Shown here piece by piece: positions 1-7,254 of a DNA stretch of 29,870 bases. A program made the position numbers and the translations under genes. The notes under the pieces were generated by a model that was not told where the DNA came from, searched no databases, and saw only the letters and a program-made list of their open reading frames with translations. Origin of the DNA: JAZGEG01 sp964346665 (lineage in GTDB: Archaea; Aenigmatarchaeota; Aenigmatarchaeia; QMZP01; QMZT01); assembly GCA_964346665.1 (NCBI GenBank), contig CAYFVC010000043.1:1-29870 (forward strand), written 5' to 3'. The stretch's first letter is position 1. Each line of letters starts with the position of its first letter.

Positions 1-784
1 CCTCGCTGTTTTCCAAATATTCCTTGAACTTTCTTTTAAACAGCCTGTCATGGACAAAGAAAGAGGTCGCACCCAGTATCATCATCAAAATCATAACGAT
101 CTCTATAAACGGGTTATTGTAAGCTCTAATAGAATCGTTCTTAACAGAAAAACCGCCCGTTGCTATGGAAGTTAACGCGTGATTTAAGGAATCGAACACG
201 GGCATTCCAGCAAGAGTCAGCAAAACAAGACCTATGGCGGTGTAAATCCCGTAAATTATGAATATCCTCTTCACAGTGGAGTAAACGCCCGCCTCTATTC
301 TGTGTGTCCTTCCCTCGGCTTTGTATATGTAATAGGATGATATCCCCGGGGATGAGAGAAGGAGGAGGAATATCACCAGTATTCCTATTCCCCCGATCCA
401 CTGGGTGAGCGAGCGCCAGAAAAGGATTGAATAGGGGAGGGTTTCTGGGGTGACTGTAGTCAAACCTGTTGTCGTGAAGCCGGAAACGGATTCGAACACT
501 GCGTCTATCGGTTCCAAATGGTCTAGGTAAACTATGGAACCTATCAGGGAGATTGTAATGAATGTTAGGCTAGCGAGTACCATCGCGGATCCCAGGGTTA
601 AGGGTTCCTTCTCAAACTTCCTGTTAAGAACCGTTCCTATAGCGAATGATACGATCGCCCCGAGCAAGAACGGTAAGTAAACATCCTCAGCGAACAGGAA
701 ACTCACGGCTAGCGGAAGTAGCATTAGGAAGGAGATGACGACTAAAACGAGCCCCATGTAGGAAAAAACTGATCCCCAGTTCAT
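1..784 (-). CDS. TrkH/KtrB-family potassium uptake channel subunit (3' end cut by window)
   Basis: This membrane protein forms the K+ pore of Trk/Ktr uptake systems. The first 261 residues are inside the window and the C-terminus is cut at base 1. Two P-loops are visible: residues 97-110 (ESVSGFTTTGLTT) and about 200-216 (LNHALTSIATGGFSVKN). Each has the selectivity-filter glycine typical of TrkH/KtrB, and they are flanked by long hydrophobic helices (residues 10-31, 66-87, 120-146, 173-192, 224-243). The ATG at 784 is chosen because upstream sequence is AT-rich with TATA-like DNA and no earlier in-frame start gives a membrane protein. The gene is divergent from the next one. A cytosolic TrkA/KtrA partner is not in the window. 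The family call is strong; TrkH versus KtrB is not resolved. Confidence 0.88.
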   Translation of the reverse strand, partial: MNWGSVFSYMGLVLVVISFLMLLPLAVSFLFAEDVYLPFLLGAIVSFAIGTVLNRKFEKEPLTLGSAMVLASLTFITISLIGSIVYLDHLEPIDAVFESVSGFTTTGLTTVTPETLPYSILFWRSLTQWIGGIGILVIFLLLLSSPGISSYYIYKAEGRTHRIEAGVYSTVKRIFIIYGIYTAIGLVLLTLAGMPVFDSLNHALTSIATGGFSVKNDSIRAYNNPFIEIVMILMMILGATSFFVHDRLFKRKFKEYLENSE

Positions 785-838
785 AATTTTATAATATCCG
801 CAGGTAATAATAAATTGAAGTGGATTTGAGGGGGATTC

Positions 839-2365
839 ATGAAGGGGTTCATGCACATTGTTGAGATATTGCTTATCGTAGTGCTAGTGTTCTTGGTTTT
901 CACATCGTTCGCGAACATACCGAGGATTTCGGATGACTGGTCAAGGACAAAGCTCAATCTGATAGGTGGAGATGTGCTTAAAGCTTTTGAAAGAAAGGGG
1001 GTGAACTGGTTCAACGAAACAGAACTGGAGACTGAATTCAACAAGACACTCCCCGATAACATCATGTACTCTGTAATTCTCGAAAACGTGATAAAGCCCG
1101 AAATAAAGATAGGGTGTCTGTGCGATAACAACCAGCTTAACGTTATCAACGAAATTCTCAAGCCGGGGTGGTTCGTTTTGAACGATGAGAACGTCACCTT
1201 CGATGTAACCCAGATCACTGAAACAGATAAATTGTTCTCTCTCGATTTCGATGTCGTTTTGATTTACGGTTACGAGGACTTCTCTACGAATCCTTACGCC
1301 TTGAGGAATTTTCTTAATTACGACAAAGGGATTGTTGAGATATTCGATCCCCCGAGGATAGATGATGTACAAAGGAGCGTATTCGGTTTGGATTCGGGTT
1401 CTGAAAACGCGTTGTCTGCCAAGATAGAATTCTCTGATTCCGGCAAGCAAAACGGGAAGGAGGTTAACAAAATCTATGATTACTTCAACCACATACCAAT
1501 GTTTTACGATATTTTCGATAGTCTTGACCAGTGGTCTGTTGGGGGTAACGCCGAAATCTCGAGTACGAAAGGTAACCCCGCACCCTCAGTGAAACTCACT
1601 GGGAATTCAGAGAATAATTTCATATACACAAGGTTCTACAGTTCTTTTGAAAGGGGAGAGATAGACTTCGATGTTTATCTTGAAAACGGAGCTTCCCTGT
1701 TTGTGGGTTTCAGGAAGACTGGGGGTTACGAATTCCTCGCCTCCTTGTCAACGAACCAGTCCATAGGGTATGATTCTTTTTATCGAAAATCCCCACTCCA
1801 GCCCATTCCTTCAAACACCTCCCACCTGACCGTATCCGGAGGGTGGAATCACATAAAGATATTGGTGAAGGGAGGGGAATTAACTTTGTATAATAACGGG
1901 GAGAAGGTCGCGGAATCGCTCGTGGCAATGGGTCCGCCATCGAACATAACCATGTTCAACCTTGGCGGTGAAGCTTATGTTGACAATATGAGGATCGCAC
2001 ATGAGGAGGAGAAAGTATTCGAAAATTTCCTCGAACCTTATGAAAACACGACTCAGGTGAATAACGACGGGGACAAAATACTTCTAAAGCAGCTAGGAAA
2101 TAACGGTCTTCCAGCGTGCATAATAAACTACAACGTGGAGGGAATAGGGAGAGGGAAGACAGCATGGCTTTCGAACAACACGGATTCCTCTTCCGAGAAT
2201 TACAAAACCCTTGTGAAATCCATTTTAGCCTGGGCTGCAGGGGATGAATACTGGGTTATAAAGTCAGGGGTGAGGGGACCCATCTCTTCCCATATTTACA
2301 AACCATTTAACAGGGACATGTTTCAGAATGTGAAGATAATTCTCGAACTCGGTTATCTTTATTAA
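839..2365 (+). CDS. membrane-anchored extracytoplasmic protein with a GATase-like fold split by a LamG-like domain
   Basis: A 508-residue protein with one N-terminal hydrophobic segment (about residues 8-24) and an otherwise polar body with several N-glycosylation-type NxS/T sites, so it is probably anchored and exposed outside. Residues 90-170 alternate strands and helices (DFDVVLIYGYEDF, GIVEIFDPP), and residues 425-475 (GRGKTAWLSN, ILAWAAGDEYWVI) resemble the two halves of a glutamine-amidotransferase/ThuA-like Rossmann domain. Between them, about residues 220-390 look like a concanavalin/LamG beta sandwich (FDSLDQWSVGG, GEIDFDVYLENG, GGWNHIKILVKGGELTLYNNG). The first residues, KGFMHIVEILL, resemble a prepilin signal except that Glu is at +6 rather than +5. 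AGGGGG precedes the ATG. Function unknown; the domain assignments are by eye. Confidence 0.75.
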   Translation: MKGFMHIVEILLIVVLVFLVFTSFANIPRISDDWSRTKLNLIGGDVLKAFERKGVNWFNETELETEFNKTLPDNIMYSVILENVIKPEIKIGCLCDNNQLNVINEILKPGWFVLNDENVTFDVTQITETDKLFSLDFDVVLIYGYEDFSTNPYALRNFLNYDKGIVEIFDPPRIDDVQRSVFGLDSGSENALSAKIEFSDSGKQNGKEVNKIYDYFNHIPMFYDIFDSLDQWSVGGNAEISSTKGNPAPSVKLTGNSENNFIYTRFYSSFERGEIDFDVYLENGASLFVGFRKTGGYEFLASLSTNQSIGYDSFYRKSPLQPIPSNTSHLTVSGGWNHIKILVKGGELTLYNNGEKVAESLVAMGPPSNITMFNLGGEAYVDNMRIAHEEEKVFENFLEPYENTTQVNNDGDKILLKQLGNNGLPACIINYNVEGIGRGKTAWLSNNTDSSSENYKTLVKSILAWAAGDEYWVIKSGVRGPISSHIYKPFNRDMFQNVKIILELGYLY

Positions 2366-2396
2366 AACTTTTAATATCTTTTTTTGAATATTTATT

Positions 2397-2711
2397 ATGG
2401 CCTACCGAAACAGGAAAGACAGAGGATCTGAGATAGTCAGGGTGAGAATGCCCAGGGAAGGGGAGCTTCTTGGAATAGTGGAGGATATGCTCGGGGCAGG
2501 GAGGTTCAGGATAAACTGCAATGACGGGAAAACTAGGGTGTGCAGGGTTTCAGGGAAATTCAAAAGAAAGCAGTGGATAAGACCAGGGGATATCGTTCTC
2601 ATCCGTCCTTGGGAAGTTCAGGAAGATGAAAGGGGGGACGTGATCTGGAAATACAGGAGAGCGGAAGTTGAGTGGTTGAGGAGAAAGGGCTTAACGGATA
2701 ACCTGGGCTGA
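2397..2711 (+). CDS. eif1A: translation initiation factor aIF1A
   Basis: This 104-residue S1/OB-fold protein promotes ribosome scanning and initiator tRNA placement in the A-site region of the 30S subunit. The central segment (EGELLGIVEDMLGAGRFRI, CRVSGKFKRKQWI, GDIVLIRPWE) is the family signature, followed by the usual basic C-terminal helix. Length is normal. A TATA-like TTTTAATATC at 2369-2378 lies about 24 bases before the ATG, so the message may be leaderless. It opens a four-gene run (aIF1A, KH protein, top6B, top6A) that is conserved in many archaea. Confidence 0.95.
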   Translation: MAYRNRKDRGSEIVRVRMPREGELLGIVEDMLGAGRFRINCNDGKTRVCRVSGKFKRKQWIRPGDIVLIRPWEVQEDERGDVIWKYRRAEVEWLRRKGLTDNLG

Positions 2712-2745
2712 AAGATTTAAGAATGTACTCTTATTAAAGTTGTTT

Positions 2746-3228
2746 ATGATTGAGATAATAAAAATTCCAGAGCAAAGGAAAGGAGTTCTCATCGGGAAGG
2801 ACGGGTCTGTTAAAAGGGAGCTCGAGGAAAGGACATGCACAAAACTAGCGATAGATGATGATATCGGAATAGAGGGGGAAGCCCTGGACGTTTTGAAGGC
2901 GAAGGAAATCGTGAAGGCGATAGGGAGAGGATTCTCCCCTGAGAACGCCTTCAAGCTCTTGAATGACGAATTTCGATTGATCGTAATAAGCCTTGGCCAG
3001 GAAACAGATAAAAGCATGAGAAGAATATTTTCAAGGATAATAGGAAGGGAGGGTAGGTGTAAGAAAAGGATAGAACTGCGAACGAGAACTGATATATGTA
3101 TATACGGAAAAACGGTTTCAATAATAGGTGACTGGAAGGATGTGGAGAAAGCGAACGAGGTTATAGAGTTGATTATAGAGGGGAAGCCGCATTCCTACGT
3201 TTACAAACATTTGGAGGAAATCACATGA
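2746..3228 (+). CDS. Dim2/Pno1-like KH-domain RNA-binding protein
   Basis: A 160-residue archaeal homologue of the eukaryotic pre-40S factor Dim2/Pno1 (Krr1 family), expected to bind the 3' end region of 16S rRNA and assist small-subunit biogenesis. Two KH domains are visible with GXXG loops: IGKDG near the N-terminus and IIGREGRCKKRIE in the second half. I chose the ATG at 2746, because the two-codon-longer TTG start at 2740 has no ribosome-binding site. The stop overlaps the top6B start as ATGA at 3225-3228, so the two are translationally coupled. The RIO1-type kinase often found between aIF1A and this gene in other archaea is absent here. Confidence 0.88.
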   Translation: MIEIIKIPEQRKGVLIGKDGSVKRELEERTCTKLAIDDDIGIEGEALDVLKAKEIVKAIGRGFSPENAFKLLNDEFRLIVISLGQETDKSMRRIFSRIIGREGRCKKRIELRTRTDICIYGKTVSIIGDWKDVEKANEVIELIIEGKPHSYVYKHLEEIT

Positions 3229-4865
3229 GAGCCGAGGATTTCGCTAGGCAGCAGAGGGAGATTTCGATATCTGAATTTTTCGAGAAGAATAGGCATCTGC
3301 TTGGGTATGACAGCAAGGTGAAAGCCTTGCTTATGATAGTTAAGGAGGGCGTGGATAACGCGTTGGACGCAACAGAAGAAGCGAACATACTTCCTGATAT
3401 TTACGTAAAGGTCAAGGAACTTGGGGACGAGAAATACGAGATCATCATAAAGGACAACGGACCAGGTATCGTGAAGAAACAGATACCCAGGATTTTCGGA
3501 AAACTCCTTTACGGCTCGAAATTCCATCGATTGAAACAGAACAGGGGACAGCAGGGCATAGGGATTTCAGCAGCAACCCTCTACACACAGTTAACAACAG
3601 GTGAACCACTCGAAATCGTGAGTTCAACAGGTGACGGGAAGATTCACAAGTACAGGATAAAGATAAACGTGAGGAAGAACGAACCCTTGATAATAGATAG
3701 CGGGGTTGAGGAAGGGGTTGAATGGAGGGGAACGCAGTTAAGATTTCTTACAGAGGGGATGTACAGGGAATACAAGCAATCCATACCCGAATACGTAAAG
3801 CAAACCGCTATCTCTAACCCTCATGCCCACATAATCTTCGATTCACCGAGCGGAAGGATGGAATTCAAAAGAGGTGTGGATTCCCTCCCCACGCAACCGA
3901 AGGAGATAAAACCGCACCTACATGGAGTGGAGCTTGGGGTTTTAACGAGAATGCTCAGGGAAACGAAAGCGAGGACCCTCGTTAGCTTTCTGACAACGGA
4001 GTTCACAAAGGTTGGGAGGAAAACAGCAAAGGAAATATGTTCGAAAGCCGAAATAGAGGAAGGTAGGAAACCAAAAGGGTTGAAGGACGAGGGAATTCGG
4101 AGACTTATAGAGGTTGTGAAGGACGTGAAACTCTTGAAACCCCCAACGAATTGCCTCTCTCCTTTGGGGGATGAAAAGGTGAGGGAAGGTCTTCGAAAGG
4201 AATTGAATCCGGAATGGACTGAATCGATCACCAGGCCACCGGAAGTCTACAGGGGCTGGCCGTTCCAAGTCGAAGTGGGTTTGGCGTACGGAGGTTCTAT
4301 AACGGACTCGAAAGTTATGAGATTCGCGAACAGGGTTCCCTTGCTATACCAGCAGGGAGACTGCGCGATAACGAAAGCCGTCACGGGTGTTGATTGGAGG
4401 AGATACGGATTGAACGGGAAAGGAGTTCCCGAAGAGCCTTTAGCGATGTTCGTCCACCTGGTTTCGGTGTGGGTTCCTTTCACCTCGGAATCGAAAGAGG
4501 CGGTCGCTTCGTACCCAGTGATAATAAAGGAGATAAAGCTCGCTCTGCAGGAATGTGCCCGAAAGCTTGGGTTTTACCTTTCAGGGAAGAGAAGGCATGA
4601 ACACCACAAACATCGCATAAGAACATTCGAGAAGTATGCGGAGGAAACGATAGGCGCGATTTCGGAATTAACGGAGGAGGAGAAGGAAAGAATCAAAAGG
4701 GAATTCCTTGAGCTCATAAACTCAAAAAACAATAAATTTACGGAGGAGGAGAATGGAACGAAAGAAATTGAAAGAACTGGGGAAGAACGTGATGAACCAG
4801 ATAGGGAAGAAGGAAAACCTGAAAATCGAGCTACCCGTCAGGTCACTCTCAAACGTCTATTTTGA
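3225..4865 (+). CDS. top6B: DNA topoisomerase VI subunit B
   Basis: The ATPase subunit of the type IIB topoisomerase that relaxes and decatenates archaeal chromosomes. The Bergerat/GHKL site is clear: EGVDNALDATEEA (N box), DNGPGI, and GQQGIGISAA (ATP lid). These are followed by an H2TH-like region (residues 230-300) and the transducer domain with NGKGVPEEPL and PFTSESKEAVA. The protein is 546 residues, typical for euryarchaeal Top6B without an Ig-like C-terminal domain. The last ~37 codons (4753-4865) overlap the start of top6A in another frame. They encode a charged tail ending QVTLKRLF, which fits a PCNA-interaction (PIP-box) pattern. Confidence 0.97.
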   Translation: MRAEDFARQQREISISEFFEKNRHLLGYDSKVKALLMIVKEGVDNALDATEEANILPDIYVKVKELGDEKYEIIIKDNGPGIVKKQIPRIFGKLLYGSKFHRLKQNRGQQGIGISAATLYTQLTTGEPLEIVSSTGDGKIHKYRIKINVRKNEPLIIDSGVEEGVEWRGTQLRFLTEGMYREYKQSIPEYVKQTAISNPHAHIIFDSPSGRMEFKRGVDSLPTQPKEIKPHLHGVELGVLTRMLRETKARTLVSFLTTEFTKVGRKTAKEICSKAEIEEGRKPKGLKDEGIRRLIEVVKDVKLLKPPTNCLSPLGDEKVREGLRKELNPEWTESITRPPEVYRGWPFQVEVGLAYGGSITDSKVMRFANRVPLLYQQGDCAITKAVTGVDWRRYGLNGKGVPEEPLAMFVHLVSVWVPFTSESKEAVASYPVIIKEIKLALQECARKLGFYLSGKRRHEHHKHRIRTFEKYAEETIGAISELTEEEKERIKREFLELINSKNNKFTEEENGTKEIERTGEERDEPDREEGKPENRATRQVTLKRLF

Positions 4866-5829
4866 TGAGAAGAACGGCCTGATACAGATGGGGGATAAGA
4901 CCAGTCAAAGGTATTATCTGAACGTTGCGCACACGAAAAAATTCATGCAGACCCTGCTCGTTGCTGCTGAATGCAAGAAGATAATGGATCAAAAAGTAAC
5001 GACATCCATTCGCGATCTTTACTACGCCTTGAAGCGAACGATACCACAAACGAAGGAGAACACCTTCGAAGACCAGAGCGAGAGCGACCCCATTATCGAA
5101 GACGTGGAAGCAATGTTGAACACGTTAAGGGAGAAACTCCATTTGAAGGCGGATAGAAAAGGTTACATGGCAGGGAAGGTCGTTCTACATGATTCAGGCG
5201 ATCGCATCAACTGTTCGAAAATGGGAAGTTCTGGATGGGCGATCCCGAGCGATGTGGAGGAGGAGGTCATAAAATTCGATGACGTGAAGGCGGACTACGT
5301 CCTTGTCGTAGAGAAAGACGCTGTCTGGCAGCGATTAAATGAAGACAAATTCTGGAAGAAGCAGAAATGCATAATAATAACGGGTAAAGGCCAGCCCGCG
5401 AGGGGGGCTCGAAGACTTGTTAACAGACTTCACAAAGAATTACATTTGCCGGTCTACGTTCTGGCCGATGCTGATGTTTGGGGTTATTACATATATTCCG
5501 TTATCAAACAGGGCTCGATAAACCTTTCGTTCCTTTCCGACCGGCTCGGAACCCCGGATGCGAAGTACGTGGGCCTGACGACTCAGGATGTTCCCAAATT
5601 CGGAATACCGCAAAACGTAACGATCAAGCTGAACAAGGGCGACGTAAAGAGGGCGAGAGAACTTCTGAAATATGTGTGGTTCAAACCAAAGCCCTGGCAG
5701 AAAGAGATCAGGAATATGCTCAGAGTGGGATACAAGCTTGAGTTGGAAGCCTTATCCTCAAAAGGAATAAAATTCATATCCCAGAAATACCTACCGGAAA
5801 AGATCAAGAACAAGGATTTCTTACCTTGA
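4753..5829 (+). CDS. top6A: DNA topoisomerase VI subunit A (Spo11-like)
   Basis: The DNA-cleaving subunit, 358 residues, which forms the A2B2 topoisomerase VI with the upstream gene product. The winged-helix 5Y-CAP domain carries TTSIRDLYYALKR; Tyr91 is the expected catalytic tyrosine by comparison with Spo11. The Toprim domain shows the metal-binding acidic residues in VVEKDAVW and LADADVWGYY. The ATG at 4753 is supported by a strong GGAGGAGG at 4742-4749 and by the N-terminal ELPVRSLSNV block expected about 30 residues in. The start lies 113 bases inside top6B, an unusually long same-strand overlap. Confidence 0.97.
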   Translation: MERKKLKELGKNVMNQIGKKENLKIELPVRSLSNVYFDEKNGLIQMGDKTSQRYYLNVAHTKKFMQTLLVAAECKKIMDQKVTTSIRDLYYALKRTIPQTKENTFEDQSESDPIIEDVEAMLNTLREKLHLKADRKGYMAGKVVLHDSGDRINCSKMGSSGWAIPSDVEEEVIKFDDVKADYVLVVEKDAVWQRLNEDKFWKKQKCIIITGKGQPARGARRLVNRLHKELHLPVYVLADADVWGYYIYSVIKQGSINLSFLSDRLGTPDAKYVGLTTQDVPKFGIPQNVTIKLNKGDVKRARELLKYVWFKPKPWQKEIRNMLRVGYKLELEALSSKGIKFISQKYLPEKIKNKDFLP

Positions 5830-5834
5830 ACACA

Positions 5835-6212
5835 TCACATATCATGGGAAATTGTTATACGACGTCTATATATATTATCAACAGAATCATGTTCGTAAAG
5901 TCCTTCCAAATTCTCTTCTTTCTTTTTTCCATTAAAACTGCTGCCTTCCAGACCTTCCTCAGTGATTACTGGCAGATCAATTTTTATTTCTCTTTTTTTT
6001 GAGGGTGTTTTCTCTTTTTTCTTAAGATATTTTTTACTAAGTCCTCTAACCCAATTTCCTGGTGCAGATTCGAGTATATAACGTTTCAAAAAAGTTCTTC
6101 CAAAATTTCTGCACTGTAAATAAACTTTTTGTATAGGTCCTACTGCAGGTTCAAATCCTGAACCCTCTTTAAGAAAAGTTACATCATAATCTGTATTTTT
6201 TATTTTTCCCAT
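5835..6212 (-). CDS. hypothetical protein in an AT-rich island
   Basis: A 125-residue Lys/Glu-rich protein that I do not recognise. It has no membrane segment or obvious motif. The middle is strongly basic (KKYLKKKEKTPSKKREIK) and the end acidic. Base composition is clearly more AT-rich than the flanking top6 and trm1 genes. Codons 18-22 lie over a 16-base tRNA T-arm-like sequence (6145-6160 on the plus strand), and GFEPAV is the kind of translation tRNA T arms give, so at least that part may be tRNA-derived. It is convergent with top6A (5-base gap). The coding call rests on an uninterrupted frame and plausible composition only. Confidence 0.5.
   Translation of the reverse strand: MGKIKNTDYDVTFLKEGSGFEPAVGPIQKVYLQCRNFGRTFLKRYILESAPGNWVRGLSKKYLKKKEKTPSKKREIKIDLPVITEEGLEGSSFNGKKKEENLEGLYEHDSVDNIYRRRITISHDM
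6145..6160 (+). repeat. intron-less tRNA T-arm copy, possible att remnant
   Basis: GCAGGTTCAAATCCTG is identical to the T arm that tRNA-Asn (6783-6911) would have after its T-loop intron is removed (6830-6840 joined to 6898-6902). No acceptor stem, D arm or anticodon arm can be built around it. It sits in an AT-rich stretch of orphan genes next to the tRNA-Asn gene, as an old attachment site would. AGGTC, which precedes GCAGG in tRNA-Asn, is also present five bases further upstream here. Confidence 0.5.
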
Positions 6213-6285
6213 GAAATCACGCTATATTTGATTCTTGTCCGAAAAATTTATAAACATTACTTTAAAGTAGTTAATGATAGAAAGG

Positions 6286-6294
6286 TTTATAAAG
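6286..6294 (+). promoter_or_regulatory. TATA box for the 6315 gene
   Basis: TTTATAAAG is centred about 25 bases before the ATG at 6315, predicting a leaderless or nearly leaderless message. This supports 6315 rather than the upstream TTG at 6228 as the start. Confidence 0.55.
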
Positions 6295-6314
6295 CGGGAA
6301 AAGAAGGAATAAAC

Positions 6315-6719
6315 ATGAATTATCAGAGCGATAAACCTATAATAAACAAGAAAATTTTAACAGATTATAGTGGAACCTTTAAAATAATGCCTACATTAAC
6401 AAAAACATACTCAAAGGATGGTAAAATTTTATATCAAATTTTAGTTAGTGTCTGGACTGATAAAGGAGAAATGGCTTATAAAAAAAATGTGTCATTTAAG
6501 GGAAAAAATGGAAATGATTCTATTAGTCCAAGAAAAATGGAAGAAGTTATTGACAATTGTTTGGTTGAAATAAGGAAAATTGTATCGGGGTCACGTATAT
6601 TAAAAAACAAAAAAACCCATACAAAAGGGAAATCTTTTTACAAGAGTTTTGAATTAAAGGGAGATAAAGAAACACGCAAAGTATATGAAGACGACACGAA
6701 AGAATTAAATCTCGATTAA
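6315..6719 (+). CDS. hypothetical protein in an AT-rich island
   Basis: A 134-residue protein, Lys-rich and polar, with beta-strand-like stretches (YQILVSVWTDKGEMAYKKNV) followed by a helical segment (RKMEEVIDNCLVEIRKIV) and a charged tail. I recognise no family. I start it at the ATG at 6315 because TTTATAAAG lies about 25 bases upstream; a TTG at 6228 would add 29 residues running across that promoter. Its AT content is markedly higher than its neighbours, and it is divergent from the other orphan at 5835-6212. The pair may be the remains of a transferred element inserted upstream of tRNA-Asn. Function unknown. Confidence 0.55.
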   Translation: MNYQSDKPIINKKILTDYSGTFKIMPTLTKTYSKDGKILYQILVSVWTDKGEMAYKKNVSFKGKNGNDSISPRKMEEVIDNCLVEIRKIVSGSRILKNKKTHTKGKSFYKSFELKGDKETRKVYEDDTKELNLD

Positions 6720-6782
6720 TTAAATAAAGATTAACTTCCAAAAAAACCTTTTTATTTCTGCTGACATCTAAATTCTAATATT

Positions 6783-6911
6783 GTCCCGGTAGCTCAGTGG
6801 TAGAGCGTTCGGCTGTTAACCGAAAGGTCGCAGGTTCAAACAACGGGCAGCATTTCAATTTGCTGTTTGATTCCTTCGGAATCTTTCCGTTTGGTTTTCC
6901 TGCCCGGGACG
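6783..6911 (+). tRNA. tRNA-Asn (GTT) with a T-loop intron
   Basis: The acceptor GTCCCGG (6783-6789) pairs fully with CCGGGAC (6904-6910). The D arm is GCTC/GAGC, and the anticodon stem TTCGG/CCGAA encloses loop CTGTTAA with anticodon GTT at 6815-6817. The T stem GCAGG (6830-6834) pairs with CCTGC (6899-6903), but the loop between them is 64 bases, not 7. Removing 6841-6897 leaves TTCAAAT and a normal 72-base tRNA. The discriminator is G6911 and CCA is not encoded. Confidence 0.93.
6841..6897 (+). other. tRNA-Asn intron at 59/60 (T loop)
   Basis: A 57-base insertion in the T loop. A bulge-helix-bulge can be drawn: three-base bulges at 6839-6841 and 6896-6898, a short central helix (TCA with TGG) and an intron helix AACGG (6842-6846) with CCGTT (6887-6891). 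Inside are CAGCA/TGCTG and GATTCC-TTC-GGAATC hairpins (the latter at 6869-6883). Confidence 0.85.
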
Positions 6912-6946
6912 CTAAGCTTTTTGAATCTTTTATTCAATATCATAAC

Positions 6947-7219
6947 ATGGAACTTCTTGAGGTTGTTAGTAAACACTGTGACATAAGACGAATGAAAGGT
7001 AATTGTAATTTCAAGGACTGCGAGAAAAAACCAGGTAAGGAAATGCTCGTCTTTCAAGTAAACATGGATACGCGGACGAAGAAGAACATAATTTCGATAT
7101 ACCTTTGTTCTGACCATTTCAAGGAAATGGAGAATCTGTTGGAAGGCGTAGTGAACAGGTTCAGGGAAGGGAAGATGTACGTTACGAAGGGGATAGACAT
7201 AGGATTCGTGACGTATTAA
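6947..7219 (+). CDS. small Cys/His-containing protein between two tRNAs
   Basis: A 90-residue protein I do not recognise. The ATG at 6947 is chosen because the frame upstream runs through tRNA-Asn and cannot be coding. Cys and His residues are spaced KHC, GNC, KDC and CSDH, which could bind zinc. The central part (EMLVFQVNMDTRTKKNIISIYLCSDHFKEMENLLEG) alternates strand and helix like a small zinc-binding domain. Codon use resembles the chromosomal genes around it rather than the AT-rich island upstream. Probably a conserved archaeal hypothetical. Confidence 0.7.
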   Translation: MELLEVVSKHCDIRRMKGNCNFKDCEKKPGKEMLVFQVNMDTRTKKNIISIYLCSDHFKEMENLLEGVVNRFREGKMYVTKGIDIGFVTY

Positions 7220-7254
7220 TTTTTAAATCATTCGAAAATTAATATTGGTTATAC

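Noticed and set aside
781..1492. Minus-strand open frames opposite the 839-2365 gene
   Set aside because: They are shadows: no start signals, poor composition, and they overlap a well-formed gene and the true TrkH start at 784.
6121..6175. A complete tRNA around the T-arm-like GCAGGTTCAAATCCTG
   Set aside because: No D arm, anticodon arm or pairing acceptor could be built; only the T arm is present.
6797..6946. In-frame upstream extension of the 6947 gene
   Set aside because: It reads through tRNA-Asn and its intron; the ATG at 6947 is the first start beyond the tRNA.
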